From NCBI RefSeq assembly GCF_015694735.1, contig NZ_JADQDP010000001.1, positions 372,001 to 436,000 of the forward strand: a stretch of 64,000 nucleotides of DNA, given 5' to 3'. The translations under genes and the position numbers were made by a program. The stretch's first letter is position 1. Every line of letters starts with the position of its first letter. The notes under the pieces were generated by a model, which saw nothing but the letters and a program-made list of their open reading frames with translations, was not told where the DNA came from and made no database searches. Positions 17,186 to 26,742 of the stretch are shown here, piece after piece. The stretch comes from Hymenobacter properus. Its GTDB lineage: Bacteria; Bacteroidota; Bacteroidia; Cytophagales; Hymenobacteraceae.

Positions 17186-19129
17186 TTACTCAACTTCTAC
17201 CACCTCAGCAGCGGGCAGCACGTCGGACGTAATCAGGTCTTTTTCCAGCCGCAGGTTTTCGATGATAAATTCCTGGCGGGCAGGCGTATTCTTGCCCATG
17301 TAGTACGTCAGCACCTGCTGAATGCTGCGGTCCGACTGCAGAATTACGGGCTCGAGCTTGATGTTCTCGCCGATAAACTTGCCGAACTCGTCGGGCGAAA
17401 TCTCACCCAAGCCCTTAAAGCGGGTGATTTCGGGGTTTTTGCCCAGCTTCTTCATGGCCGCCTGCTTCTCGGTTTCGGTGTAGCAGTAGATGGTTTCCTT
17501 CTTGTTGCGCACGCGGAACAGCGGCGTTTCGAGGATGAACACGTGGCCGTTGCGCACAAGGTCGGGGAAGAACTGCAGGAAGAAGGTGAGCAGCAGCAGG
17601 CGGATGTGCATGCCGTCGACGTCGGCATCGGTGGCGATGACCACGCGGTTGTAGCGCAGGCCTTCGATGCCTTCTTCGATGTTGAGGGCGTGCTGCAGCA
17701 GGTTCAGCTCCTCGTTCTCGTACACAATTTTCTTCTTGAGGCCGAAGCAGTTCAGCGGCTTGCCGCGCAGGCTGAACACGGCTTCTAGCTCCACGTTGCG
17801 GCTCTTGGTGATGGAGCCCGAGGCGGAGTCGCCCTCGGTGATGAAGAGCGTGGTGAGCGGCTCTTTTTCGGCGCCGTCCTTGGCGTTTTCGCCCAGGTGG
17901 AAGCGGCAGTCGCGCAGCTTGCGGTTGTGCAGGTTGGCTTTCTTGGCGCGCTGATTGGCGAGCTTTTTCACGCCGGCCATGTCCTTGCGTTCGCGCTCGC
18001 TCTGCTCGATGCGCTTTTTGAGGGCCTCGGCGGCGGCGGGGTTCTTGTGCAGGTAGTTGTCGAGCTGCTCCTTCACGAAGTCGACAATGAAGCTACGCAC
18101 CGGACGCACCGGGCCATCGCTGCCCTCGGGCTCCATGTTGATGGAGCCGAGCTTGGTTTTGGTCTGGCTCTCGAACACGGGCTCCTGCACCCGCACCGAA
18201 ATAGCCCCCACAATGCTACCGCGGATGTCGGAGGCGTCGTAGTCCTTTTTATAGAATTCGCGCACGGTCTTCACCACGGCCTCACGGAAGGCGGCCAGGT
18301 GGGTGCCGCCCTGCGTGGTGTATTGGCCGTTCACGAAGGAGTAGTATTCCTCGCCGTAGTCGTTGCCGTGGGTCATCGCCATCTCAATGTCCTCCCCTTT
18401 TAGGTGGATGACGTCGTAGCGGCGGCCTTCGGCGTCGGTTTTGTCCAGCAGCAGGTCGAGCAGGCCGTTTTTGGCTTCGTAGCGCTGGCCGTTGAAGTGG
18501 ATGGTGAGGCCGGCGTTGAGGTAGCAGTAGTTGCGAATCTGGCTTTCGAGGTACTCCGGGATGAAGCGGTAATTCCGGAAAATCGTGTCGTCGGGCTGGA
18601 AGGTGATGAGCGTGCCGTTGCGCTGGCTGGTTTTCTGGGGCTTGGGGTCGGCAGTGAGCTGGCCCTGCGAAAACTCGGCGGCTTTCATCACGCCGTCGCG
18701 CACGCTTTGCACCAGGAAGTGGCTGCTGAGGGCGTTCACAGCTTTAGTACCCACGCCGTTGAGGCCCACGGACTTCTGGAACACCTTGCTGTCGTACTTG
18801 CCGCCGGTGTTGATTTTGCTTACCACATCCACCACCTTGCCCAGCGGAATGCCGCGGCCGTAGTCGCGCACCTGCACGCGGCTGTCCGAGATTTTGATGT
18901 CGATGGTGCGGCCGTGGCCCATCACGTGCTCGTCGATGCAGTTATCGACCACCTCTTTCACCAGCACGTAGATGCCGTCGTCGGAAGCTGAACCGTCGCC
19001 GAGCTTGCCGATGTACATACCGGGGCGCAGGCGGATGTGTTCGCGCCAGTCGAGCGAGCGGATGCTGTCTTCGGTGTAGCCGTGGTCGGGGGCCTTGGCG
19101 GGCGCGAGCGGTAATTGTTCGTCGTTCAT
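17186..19129 (-). CDS. parE: DNA topoisomerase IV / gyrase subunit B
   Basis: The 647-residue ATPase subunit has the GHKL domain ([39 protein letters not shown]), the transducer domain (QLTADPKPQ to [12 protein letters not shown]) and the TOPRIM domain ([11 protein letters not shown] and [12 protein letters not shown], which bind the catalytic metal), followed by a C-terminal segment with [14 protein letters not shown]. It partners the A subunit downstream. The frame runs upstream to 19207, but [14 protein letters not shown] at 19129 is the first good methionine and the extra part is hydrophobic and unrelated to the family. Confidence 0.93.
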   Translation of the reverse strand: MNDEQLPLAPAKAPDHGYTEDSIRSLDWREHIRLRPGMYIGKLGDGSASDDGIYVLVKEVVDNCIDEHVMGHGRTIDIKISDSRVQVRDYGRGIPLGKVVDVVSKINTGGKYDSKVFQKSVGLNGVGTKAVNALSSHFLVQSVRDGVMKAAEFSQGQLTADPKPQKTSQRNGTLITFQPDDTIFRNYRFIPEYLESQIRNYCYLNAGLTIHFNGQRYEAKNGLLDLLLDKTDAEGRRYDVIHLKGEDIEMAMTHGNDYGEEYYSFVNGQYTTQGGTHLAAFREAVVKTVREFYKKDYDASDIRGSIVGAISVRVQEPVFESQTKTKLGSINMEPEGSDGPVRPVRSFIVDFVKEQLDNYLHKNPAAAEALKKRIEQSERERKDMAGVKKLANQRAKKANLHNRKLRDCRFHLGENAKDGAEKEPLTTLFITEGDSASGSITKSRNVELEAVFSLRGKPLNCFGLKKKIVYENEELNLLQHALNIEEGIEGLRYNRVVIATDADVDGMHIRLLLLTFFLQFFPDLVRNGHVFILETPLFRVRNKKETIYCYTETEKQAAMKKLGKNPEITRFKGLGEISPDEFGKFIGENIKLEPVILQSDRSIQQVLTYYMGKNTPARQEFIIENLRLEKDLITSDVLPAAEVVEVE

Positions 19130-19298
19130 TCCAAAAAATACGTAAGCGGGGCAGTTTGGCAGTAAAATAACGCAAAAAACGGCGGCAAGCCAAGCCGGCC
19201 CCGCCAAGCAGCTTAGCCAAACCCGCCAAATTCTTTAGCTGCCAACACCGGTGCCCCCGCCGGGGTTCACGCCAACCCTCACGACTCTCTTATTTCGA

Positions 19299-20522
19299 AT
19301 GCAGCCCCCTTCTACGCTCCCCCGCCCCAATAATTTCAACCTGCCCCGCAACATTCCCTCGCCCTCGCAGCACCACGCGCCAGCCGAAGTGAAGCAGGCG
19401 CCGGTGGTGTACTACACGTTTTTGCTCATTGGCCTGTCGCTGCTGGTGTTTGTGCTGCACAAGCTCGACGGGGTGCTGCTGCCCATCTTGTATGCGGGCT
19501 TGCTCTCGGTGCTGCTGCTGCCGCTCGTCACGCGGCTCGAAGCCCGCAATGTGCCCCGCATCTGGGCCATCATCATCGCGCTGCTGGTGGTGATTGGGTC
19601 CGTGGCGGGGCTGTTCTACCTGTTTGGCACGCAGCTCATGGACCTGCGCGACGAGTGGCCCAAGCTGCAGGATAAGAGCATTGCTTACTTCGACCAGCTG
19701 CAGCAGTGGGCCAGCGTGAAGTTTGGCTACCAGCCCATGAGCAAGGAAGAGCTGATTGATACTTCCATGAAGAGCATCAAGAAATCGGCCGGCGGCTACC
19801 TGGGTTCCACGCTGAGCACCACGGCCGCGGCGCTCAGCGTGACCACGCTGGTGCCCATCTACATTTTCTGCTTTCTGTACTACCGCGACCACATGCGGCA
19901 GTTCATGTTCCGCTTTGTGGCGCCCGACAAGCGCACCACCGTGCTGCACACCATGGACGGCATCCAGACGGTCGTGCAGGCTTACATTCAGGGCTTGTTC
20001 ACGGTCATCGTCATCGTGTCGGTGCTCAACGCCGTCGGGCTGCTGCTGCTGGGCGTGAAGTTTGCCATCTTCTTCGCCATTTTCGCCTCGGTGCTGGCTG
20101 TCATTCCTTACATCGGCATCATGATTGGGGCCAGCATTCCGGCCCTGATTACGTTGGTCGAAACCGGCTCCATCGGCAAGGCGGCGGCCGTGGTGGGGGT
20201 GTTTATGGTGGTGCAGTTTCTGGAGGGCAACTTCATTACGCCCATGGTGACGGGCTCAAAAGTGAGCATCAACCCCATGGCCGCCATTGTGGCCCTGATT
20301 CTGGGCGGCGAGCTGTGGGGCACCCCGGGCATGATTCTGAGCATCCCGTTGGTGGCCGTGCTCAAGGTGGTGCTGGATGCGAATAAAACCACCGAACCGT
20401 GGGGCTTCCTGCTTGGCGATGTGGCCGAGGGCGAGGACACGCCCAAGGACAAATCGGACGACAAGCCCGGTGGCGTGCGCAAGGCCTGGGGCACGTTTTG
20501 GCATATGATTAAGCGAATGTAG
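19299..20522 (+). CDS. AI-2E family transporter (PerM-like permease)
   Basis: The 407-residue inner-membrane protein belongs to the AI-2E/PerM/YdiK family. It has a cytoplasmic, Pro-rich N-terminus, two helical hairpins near residues 40-120, a periplasmic-type hydrophilic stretch, and a block of four or more membrane helices from about residue 185 to 370 with FLEGNFITPMVTG, the family motif. Members have been linked to autoinducer-2 export, but most are functionally unassigned and some act in sodium or potassium/proton exchange. ATG 19299 is preferred to an earlier GTG at 19251. The tail is acidic and lysine-rich. Confidence 0.88.
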   Translation: MQPPSTLPRPNNFNLPRNIPSPSQHHAPAEVKQAPVVYYTFLLIGLSLLVFVLHKLDGVLLPILYAGLLSVLLLPLVTRLEARNVPRIWAIIIALLVVIGSVAGLFYLFGTQLMDLRDEWPKLQDKSIAYFDQLQQWASVKFGYQPMSKEELIDTSMKSIKKSAGGYLGSTLSTTAAALSVTTLVPIYIFCFLYYRDHMRQFMFRFVAPDKRTTVLHTMDGIQTVVQAYIQGLFTVIVIVSVLNAVGLLLLGVKFAIFFAIFASVLAVIPYIGIMIGASIPALITLVETGSIGKAAAVVGVFMVVQFLEGNFITPMVTGSKVSINPMAAIVALILGGELWGTPGMILSIPLVAVLKVVLDANKTTEPWGFLLGDVAEGEDTPKDKSDDKPGGVRKAWGTFWHMIKRM

Positions 20523-20613
20523 CCATGGTTGAATGGCCGGATTTTGTTGCAACTCCCTGGCGCGCATGCCAGTATAGCTAAACACCTTTCCATTCACCAT
20601 TCCTTCCTTTCCA

Positions 20614-21081
20614 ATGGCTACGACCAACAATTCAACCGCCGCCTTCTCCGAACTGCTCGCCATCGCCCACACCGGTGCCAAAGGCTACCAGGAAGCCGCC
20701 GAAGGCGCCAGCAACCCCCAAATCAAAGCCGAGCTAAGCCACCTGTCGCAACAACGCGCGCAGTTTGAGTCGCAGCTGCAGCAGCAAGCCAGCCGTCTGG
20801 GCGTGGCCGGCGATGCCACGGGCAGTATTGAAGCCGCGGTGACCGAAGCTGCCGCTGCCGTGCACCGGGGCTGGATTAACCTGAAATCGGCCATCACCGG
20901 CCAGAGCGACGCCGCCATTCTGGGCGAGTGCGAAACTGGCGATGCCACCGCCCTCACCGCCTACGAAACCGCGCTGAAAGCAGACCTGCCCGCCGAGGTG
21001 CGCTCGGTAGTAGAGCAGCAGCACGGCCAGATTCTGGCGGCTAAGAACAAGATTACGCTGCTTAAAGGGCAGGCGAAGTAA
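20614..21081 (+). CDS. DUF2383 / PA2169 family four-helix-bundle protein
   Basis: The 155-residue soluble protein is almost entirely helical (SELLAIAHTGAKGYQEAAEG, KAELSHLSQQRAQFESQLQQ, LGECETGDATALTAYETAL). This is the ferritin-like four-helix bundle of the PA2169/DUF2383 family, in which the second half carries a GECERGED-like motif, here GECETGDAT. Relatives are often induced in stress or stationary phase, but the activity is unknown. It follows the AI-2E permease by 90 bases on the same strand and is followed by a REP-like repeat and a terminator. Confidence 0.85.
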   Translation: MATTNNSTAAFSELLAIAHTGAKGYQEAAEGASNPQIKAELSHLSQQRAQFESQLQQQASRLGVAGDATGSIEAAVTEAAAAVHRGWINLKSAITGQSDAAILGECETGDATALTAYETALKADLPAEVRSVVEQQHGQILAAKNKITLLKGQAK

Positions 21082-21085
21082 TTCT

Positions 21086-21180
21086 GAGCGTCATGCAGCG
21101 CGCAGTGAAGCATCTCGCGCGCAGTCGTAAATAAGTGCGTTGCGCACGCGAGATGATTCGCTGTGCGCTGCATGACGCTC
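21086..21180. repeat. REP-like palindromic repeat, copy A
   Basis: An imperfect inverted repeat of about 38-bp arms built on the word GCGTCATGCAGCGC at the ends and CATCTCGCG towards the loop. It belongs to the same family as copies at 34112, 37334, 43854 and 45674. It lies just after the DUF2383 stop codon. Confidence 0.85.
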
Positions 21181-21200
21181 TTTATGAATGTAACCACTGA

Positions 21201-21232
21201 AAAAGGCCGCCCCACACGGGGCGGCCTTTTTT
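21201..21232 (+). terminator. Terminator after the DUF2383 gene
   Basis: A perfect 13-bp stem (21201-21213 with 21218-21230), GC-rich at its core, with a 4-base loop and a T-run on the plus strand. Confidence 0.85.
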
Positions 21233-21295
21233 CTTGCAACCTTCTACGGGGCTAAGTTTGTTAGCTTTCCTACCGACCACCTTCCGCGCCGCGAT

Positions 21296-22780
21296 TTGTA
21301 CGCCATTATCGACCTTGAAACCACCGGTGGGCAGCCCACCCAGGACCGCATCACCGAAATAGCCATCTACATCCACGACGGCGAAAAAATCGTGGATGAG
21401 TACGCCACGCTGCTCAATCCCGGGCGGGCCATTCCGCCGTTCATCACCCAGCTCACGGGCATTACGAATGACATGGTGAGCGACGCGCCCAAGTTCCACG
21501 AGGTAGCGCGCAAGGTGGTGGAAATGACCGAGGGCTGCGTGTTTGTGGCTCACAACGTGCGGTTCGACTACTCGTTTCTGAAGAAGGAATTTGCCGACCT
21601 GGGTTACAACTATTCGCGCAAAACGCTGTGCACTGTGCGCTTATCGCGCAGCCTGATTCCGGGCCAGCCCAGCTACAGCTTGGGCAAGCTGTGCAAGAAC
21701 ATCGGCATTCCGCTGCAGGACCGGCACCGCGCCGCTGGCGACGCCCACGCCACGGCCCTGCTCTTCGGCAAGCTGCTGGCCATCACGAACGAAAGCCAGG
21801 ACCTGCCCCACGGCCAGGACACCAGCCACACCCTGGCCCGCGTAGACGCCCTGGCCCCCGCCGGCCGCCGGCCCGACGGCACCAAGAAGCCTTCGCCCAA
21901 GCGCGTGGCCGCCGTGCAAACGGCTATTAAGGAAGCGCTGATGCCGCCGCTGCTGCCGGCCTCGGTGGTGGCGAACCTGCCGCAGGCCACGGGGGTGTAC
22001 TACTTCCACAACGAGGCCGGGGAGGTGATTTACGTGGGCAAGAGCATCAACATTTACAAGCGCATTCAGCAGCACTTCGCGGTGGATGTGAAGTCGCGTA
22101 AGAGCCTGGAATTTAAGAATTCCATTGCCGACATTACCTGGGAACTGACCGGCTCGGAGCTGGTGGCGCTGCTGTATGAGTCGCACCTGATTAAGCAGAT
22201 GAAGCCGGCTTATAACCGAGCCCAGCGGCGCTCGGTGTTTCCGGCCGGCATCTACCTGCGCACCGATGAGCAGGGCTATAAGCGCCTGGCTTATGGCCGC
22301 GCAGATGCGCGCAACGCCGAAATTCCCATCATCGCGCTGGGCAATCAGTACAAGGCCCAGGGCTTTCTCTACCACAAGGTGGCCAAGTACAACCTCTGCC
22401 AGAAGCTGTGCGGGCTGTATAAAACCAACGGGCCCTGCTTCGACTACCAGGTGCACCGCTGCCAGGGCGCCTGCGTGGGCCAGGAGCCGCCGGAAAGCTA
22501 CAACCTGCGCGTGGACGAGGCCATCGACAGCATCAGCTACGAGCACGAAAGCTTCGTGGTGATAGGGCCGGGCCGCACCGAACTGGAGAAAAGCATCGTG
22601 CTAATTGAGAACGGACGCTACCGCGGCTTTGGCTACGTGGATGAGAGTTTCTCGGCGCGCAAGCTGGCTGATTTCCGGGAGGTTATCACGGAGTATACCG
22701 ACAACAAGGATATTCAACAGATTATCCGCAACCACTTACGCACCAAGCGCAAGGGCGAAAAGGTGAAAGTGTTTGGATAA
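21296..22780 (+). CDS. DEDDh exonuclease fused to GIY-YIG nuclease
   Basis: The 494-residue protein fuses two nuclease domains. Residues about 1-165 are a DnaQ-like DEDDh 3'-5' exonuclease with IIDLETTG, FVAHNVRFDYSFL and HRAAGDAHAT. Residues about 220-310 are a UvrC/Cho-type GIY-YIG domain (ATGVYYFHNEAGEVIYVGKS, NIYKRIQQHF, ESHLIKQMKPAYN). The remaining C-terminal part contains a cysteine cluster (CQKLC, GPC, RCQGAC). The same fusion is known in other bacteria, where it is thought to serve in DNA repair. The only start is TTG 21296, directly before YAIIDLETTG. It has its own gap on each side. Confidence 0.88.
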   Translation: MYAIIDLETTGGQPTQDRITEIAIYIHDGEKIVDEYATLLNPGRAIPPFITQLTGITNDMVSDAPKFHEVARKVVEMTEGCVFVAHNVRFDYSFLKKEFADLGYNYSRKTLCTVRLSRSLIPGQPSYSLGKLCKNIGIPLQDRHRAAGDAHATALLFGKLLAITNESQDLPHGQDTSHTLARVDALAPAGRRPDGTKKPSPKRVAAVQTAIKEALMPPLLPASVVANLPQATGVYYFHNEAGEVIYVGKSINIYKRIQQHFAVDVKSRKSLEFKNSIADITWELTGSELVALLYESHLIKQMKPAYNRAQRRSVFPAGIYLRTDEQGYKRLAYGRADARNAEIPIIALGNQYKAQGFLYHKVAKYNLCQKLCGLYKTNGPCFDYQVHRCQGACVGQEPPESYNLRVDEAIDSISYEHESFVVIGPGRTELEKSIVLIENGRYRGFGYVDESFSARKLADFREVITEYTDNKDIQQIIRNHLRTKRKGEKVKVFG

Positions 22781-22805
22781 ACGCGGCGGAATGCGGCAAA
22801 TGGTT

Positions 22806-22825
22806 ACATTTAGACTTCTAAATGT
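22806..22825. promoter_or_regulatory. Palindromic operator-like site before the T9SS cargo gene
   Basis: ACATTTAGA and TCTAAATGT form perfect 9-bp arms with a 2-base spacer, 23 bases before the start codon at 22849. The left arm overlaps TACATTTA, one base off the -7 consensus. The arrangement suggests a repressor or activator site on the promoter. No regulator gene is adjacent. Confidence 0.4.
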
Positions 22826-22848
22826 TACATCATCTTCCGCCCGCTCAC

Positions 22849-24804
22849 ATGAAAAATCTAGTACAGAGTTTTTTGTTGGGGATAGTGCTGCTGGCTGCGG
22901 CGCCCAATGCCCATGCGCAGTTGGGCGGCATCCGGCGCATTTGCCCACCCTGCGTAGGCCCAGTCGATTACCCCTCGTTCACGGCGGCCGTCACGGCTTT
23001 AAATGCAGCCGGCGTAGCGCCTGGCGGGGTCACCTTCATGGTGGTGGGTGGCAATTATAATGAGATAGTGCCGCCAATTACGGTCAGCGGCACGGCCGCC
23101 GGGCCCATCATTTTCCAGAAAAGCGGCACTGGCACCAATCCCAAAATCACGGGTACCGGCACGGGTACTACCGACGCCGTCCTGACGCTGGACGGCGCCG
23201 ACTACGTGCAGTTCATCGGCATCGACGTGGAAGACAATAGTGCCAATACCACGGCTGCACAGCAGCTCGAAAACGGAATTTTGCTTCAAAACGGAGCCAC
23301 CAATAACACCTTCCGCGACGCTACCATCACGCTGAACCGAGCCAATACCAACCGCACCAACGGCGTGGCCATGCTCAACGGAGGCAATAATAACAACCAT
23401 TTCTATGGCCTCACGGTGCAGAACTGCTCCTACGGCTACGACCTGGAAGGCACCGCGACCCTGCCCGACGAAGGCACCGAAATTGGGCCTTTTCCCGGCC
23501 CAGTGGCTGGTTTTCTACTACCCAGCCGGGTACTAAGCATTGGGGTACCGCCGGCGGGCACACCCGGCGGCATTGCCTTTTCCACCTATGGTATTTATCT
23601 GAGCCGGCAGACCAACGCGCGGGTATCCAACACGGAGGTAAATGGCGTGACGGGCACCAGCGGCGTGTACGGCATCTATTCAACCGGCACCACCAACAGC
23701 GTTGACGTGACCGATTGCCGCGTGCACGCCCTGAGCGGCAGCGGCACTACCGGCATCGTGATGGGCTATTACGTAGGCAGCGGCACCACGCACCGCTTCC
23801 TGCGCAACAAGGCTTATGACATTGAAGCACTAGGCACCAGCGGGTTCGCGGCGGGCTTTGATATCACCAGCGGCACGAATAATTACCTGGCCAACAACAT
23901 GATTTACGACGTGCGGGCGGCTGCCAGCGGGGCGGGTACGTCGGTGCGGGCGTTCAGCTTCCGCGGAGGCAATAGCTACGCCTACCACAACACGGTGGTC
24001 GTCAGCTACGCCGCTACTAATCCGGCCAATAAAAGCGGGGCGCTGTACATGTCGGGCGGGCAAACGGTGGACTTGCGCAACAACATCTTCGTGAACCTGG
24101 TGAGCGGCCTGCCAACGGGCGGGGGCGGCATTGCGGCGGCATTCTTCAAGAACAATACAGTGATGACCAGCTTGGCCACGGGCACCAACAACAACATTTA
24201 CTACGCCGGCCCGCCCTCAGACGAAAAGCCCATCTTCTACGGCGCGGCCGTGGGCACCACGCCCGCCGGCCTCGACCAAACGCTGGCCCAGTACAAGGCC
24301 CGCGTGCCCACGGTGGAGCAGGCTTCCCTCACGGAACTGCCGCCCTTCGTGAATGCCACCACCGACCCGCACCTGCAGGCCGGCCAGCCCACCCGCGCTG
24401 AAGGCGGCGGCACCTCCCTCACGGCCACCAGCCTCCCCGTGACCACCGACATCGACTTTGATACGCGCAATGCCACCCGCCCCGATATCGGCGCCGACGA
24501 GGGCAGCTTTACCCCGCTGGCGGCGCGCGCGGAACTGTTGGTTGACTTGATGGCCGAATTGGCGCCGAATCCAACCAGCCGCGGCACAGTTCCCATGTTG
24601 TACCTGAGCGGACCGGCCAAACTACTTTCGCTGACCATTATCGACGCTTTAGGCCGCACCGTGGCGCCGGCCCAAACGGTGCATCACACAGCTGGCACCG
24701 AGGCGCTGGCGTTGCCAACTGGTTTAACTTCGGGTCTTTACGTGCTCCGGCTGCGCGAACTGGCCACCGGCGCGGCGCTCACCCGGCAGTTGGTGGTGGA
24801 GTAA
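22849..24804 (+). CDS. Secreted beta-helix protein with T9SS type A sorting domain
   Basis: The 651-residue protein has a signal peptide (MKNLVQSFLLGIVLLAAAPN, cleavage after AHA). Residues about 110-430 are Asn/Gly/Thr-rich repeats such as NNNHFYGLTVQNCSYGYDLE and NNYLANNMIYDVRAA, typical of a right-handed parallel beta-helix. About 75 C-terminal residues (AELAPNPTSRGTVPMLYL to SGLYVLRLRELATG) form a type A sorting domain, which directs passage through the type IX secretion system and attachment to the cell surface. Beta-helix proteins of this kind are often adhesins or polysaccharide-active. The exact role is unknown. ATG 22849 gives a proper signal peptide, unlike ATG 22822. porX at 39783 is the matching T9SS regulator. 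Confidence 0.85.
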   Translation: MKNLVQSFLLGIVLLAAAPNAHAQLGGIRRICPPCVGPVDYPSFTAAVTALNAAGVAPGGVTFMVVGGNYNEIVPPITVSGTAAGPIIFQKSGTGTNPKITGTGTGTTDAVLTLDGADYVQFIGIDVEDNSANTTAAQQLENGILLQNGATNNTFRDATITLNRANTNRTNGVAMLNGGNNNNHFYGLTVQNCSYGYDLEGTATLPDEGTEIGPFPGPVAGFLLPSRVLSIGVPPAGTPGGIAFSTYGIYLSRQTNARVSNTEVNGVTGTSGVYGIYSTGTTNSVDVTDCRVHALSGSGTTGIVMGYYVGSGTTHRFLRNKAYDIEALGTSGFAAGFDITSGTNNYLANNMIYDVRAAASGAGTSVRAFSFRGGNSYAYHNTVVVSYAATNPANKSGALYMSGGQTVDLRNNIFVNLVSGLPTGGGGIAAAFFKNNTVMTSLATGTNNNIYYAGPPSDEKPIFYGAAVGTTPAGLDQTLAQYKARVPTVEQASLTELPPFVNATTDPHLQAGQPTRAEGGGTSLTATSLPVTTDIDFDTRNATRPDIGADEGSFTPLAARAELLVDLMAELAPNPTSRGTVPMLYLSGPAKLLSLTIIDALGRTVAPAQTVHHTAGTEALALPTGLTSGLYVLRLRELATGAALTRQLVVE

Positions 24805-24960
24805 CCAGCGCGGCTCCGGATTTGTGCCTACGTACTTGTCCGTTTGAAACTTAGGGAAACACGTATTTTACGCTTTAATGCTGATTTTGGGCAACTAAGG
24901 GCAAGCCGGAAAGTAAAGAGAGAGAGACAACAAACCTTTCCACACTTAACCCTTTCCGCT

Positions 24961-26118
24961 ATGTTAGCAATGGATTTCAGGGGCCCGAAAAGGGTCCGCG
25001 CCGTTCAAAAGCCCATGCCCACCATTCTGCATCCCGAGGATGCCATCGTGAAGGTGCTGCGCACGTGCATCTGCGGGTCCGACCTGCACCTCTACAACGG
25101 CAACGTGCCCGACACCCGCGTCGGCATGACGTTCGGCCACGAGTTCGTCGGCGAAATCGTCGAAATCGGCTCCGAAGTTACCGAGGTGAAGGTGGGCGAC
25201 CGGGTGCTCGTGCCCTTCAACATTGCCTGCGGCCGCTGCATTTTCTGCAAGCAGGGCATGTTTGGCAACTGCCACGAATCCAATTCCGAGGCCACGGCCG
25301 TGGGCGGCTTCCTGGGGTATGCGCACACGGGGGGCGGCCACAACGGCGGCCAGGCCGAATACGCACGGGTGCCCTACGCCAACTTCGGCCCCACCGTCAT
25401 TCCGGCGGGCATGAGCCTGGATGATGCCGTGTTGCTCACCGACATCACCCCGACCGGCTACCAGGCCGCCGAAATGGCCGGCATTCAGCCCGGCGACACG
25501 GTGGTGGTATTTGGCGCGGGCCCCGTGGGCATCATGGCGGCCCGTTGCTGCTGGCTGTTTGGCGCGGGCCGCGTCATCATCATCGACAAAGAAGACTACC
25601 GGCTGGAATTCGCCCAGAACTTCGCCAAATGCGAAGCCTACAACTTCGAGAAGGACATGGACGACCCGGTGATGTTCATCAAGAAAACCACCGATTGGAT
25701 TGGGGCCGACGCCTGCATCGACGCCGTGGGGGCCGAGGCCGCCGGCAACGCCATGCAAACCATCACCGGCCGCAAAACGCTGCTGCAAGCCGGCTCGGCC
25801 ACGGCCCTGCACTGGGCCATCAACTCGGTGCGCAAGGGCGGCGTGATATCCATCGTGGGCGTGTACGGGCCCACCGACAACCTGGTGCCCATCGGCAACA
25901 TGATGAACAAAGGCATCACCATGCGCGGCAACCAAGCCTCGGTGAAGCGCCACCTGCCCCGCCTGATTGACCACGTCATGAACGGCATCCTCAAGCCCAG
26001 CGAGTTGATTACGCACCGCATTCCGCTGGAGGACGTGGCCGATGGCTACCGCATGTTCTCGGCCAAGCTCGACAACATCATCAAGCCGGTCCTCATTCCC
26101 CCCACTGCTAACGCCTAA
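24961..26118 (+). CDS. Zinc-dependent alcohol/formaldehyde dehydrogenase family
   Basis: The 385-residue cytoplasmic oxidoreductase has catalytic zinc ligands in CICGSDLHLY and FGHEFVGEIVEIG, a structural zinc site CGRCIFCKQGMFGNC, and a nucleotide-binding fold with VVVFGAGPVGIMAARCCWLFG (about residues 178-200). The conserved WAINSVRKGGVISIVGVYG and the overall length fit the formaldehyde-dehydrogenase-like medium-chain group. The true substrate is unknown. ATG 24961 is taken as start; the frame extends upstream to 24844 without family resemblance. The stop codon overlaps the start of the next gene by one base, so the two are probably translated together. Confidence 0.88.
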   Translation: MLAMDFRGPKRVRAVQKPMPTILHPEDAIVKVLRTCICGSDLHLYNGNVPDTRVGMTFGHEFVGEIVEIGSEVTEVKVGDRVLVPFNIACGRCIFCKQGMFGNCHESNSEATAVGGFLGYAHTGGGHNGGQAEYARVPYANFGPTVIPAGMSLDDAVLLTDITPTGYQAAEMAGIQPGDTVVVFGAGPVGIMAARCCWLFGAGRVIIIDKEDYRLEFAQNFAKCEAYNFEKDMDDPVMFIKKTTDWIGADACIDAVGAEAAGNAMQTITGRKTLLQAGSATALHWAINSVRKGGVISIVGVYGPTDNLVPIGNMMNKGITMRGNQASVKRHLPRLIDHVMNGILKPSELITHRIPLEDVADGYRMFSAKLDNIIKPVLIPPTANA

Positions 26119-26666
26119 TGCCGCTCACTATGAAAAAGACCGCAGAAGATTTCGCCCACATCCCCGGCTGGGGCATCGACGCCGACCCTAAAAACGAACC
26201 CACCTACCCCAACCGGCACCGGACCGGCGAGGAGCACGACGGCCGCTCCTGGGTGCGCCCCACCCAGCAGCCGCTCGAACGTGAGGTGCTGCACTCCATC
26301 GAGCGGCCCGACTATACGGCGGTAGTCGGCAACTCGGTGCCGCCCTCCGGGCTCAGCGGCATGATTCGGCGCATGGCTTTCCACTACAGCGAAAACGACT
26401 ACCGGCACTGGCTGCCGCTGCTGATGGCCGACAAAATCAACGTCGTGGAAGGCATCATCGACGACCTGGCCCACGGCACCGTGCCCAACATCTGGGCCGA
26501 GAAAGGCTACAACGCCCAGTGGAAACACGACCGCAGCGGCATGCTGGTGAAGATTGCCACTGCCGCCGCAGTCACGGCCGGCCTCGTGTATTGGCTGATG
26601 CCGAAGAATGACCGTTCGGACAAATATGTGGCCCGCGGCAATTACAAATCCGGCAGCAGACGCTAA
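26118..26666 (+). CDS. Uncharacterised protein with one membrane helix
   Basis: The 182-residue protein is not recognised. The N-terminal 130 residues are hydrophilic and acidic (AEDFAHIPGWGIDADPKNEP), and one hydrophobic helix (MLVKIATAAAVTAGLVYWL, about residues 144-163) precedes a short basic tail. The start ATG 26118 shares its A with the dehydrogenase stop TAA, which suggests translational coupling. ATG 26130 is an alternative. The tight pairing implies a role linked to the dehydrogenase, perhaps stress protection. That is inference only. Confidence 0.7.
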   Translation: MPLTMKKTAEDFAHIPGWGIDADPKNEPTYPNRHRTGEEHDGRSWVRPTQQPLEREVLHSIERPDYTAVVGNSVPPSGLSGMIRRMAFHYSENDYRHWLPLLMADKINVVEGIIDDLAHGTVPNIWAEKGYNAQWKHDRSGMLVKIATAAAVTAGLVYWLMPKNDRSDKYVARGNYKSGSRR

Positions 26667-26696
26667 ACCCTGCATCAGCCTTATTGGCTACTAAAC

Positions 26697-26725
26697 AAAA
26701 AGCCGGCTCAATGAGCCGGCTTTTT
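26697..26725. terminator. Bidirectional terminator, convergent genes
   Basis: A perfect 14-bp stem (AAAAAGCCGGCTCA with its complement) around a single base lies between the gene ending at 26666 and acs ending at 26743, and works on both strands. Confidence 0.9.
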
Positions 26726-26742
26726 GTTTTATGCTGCGCCTG

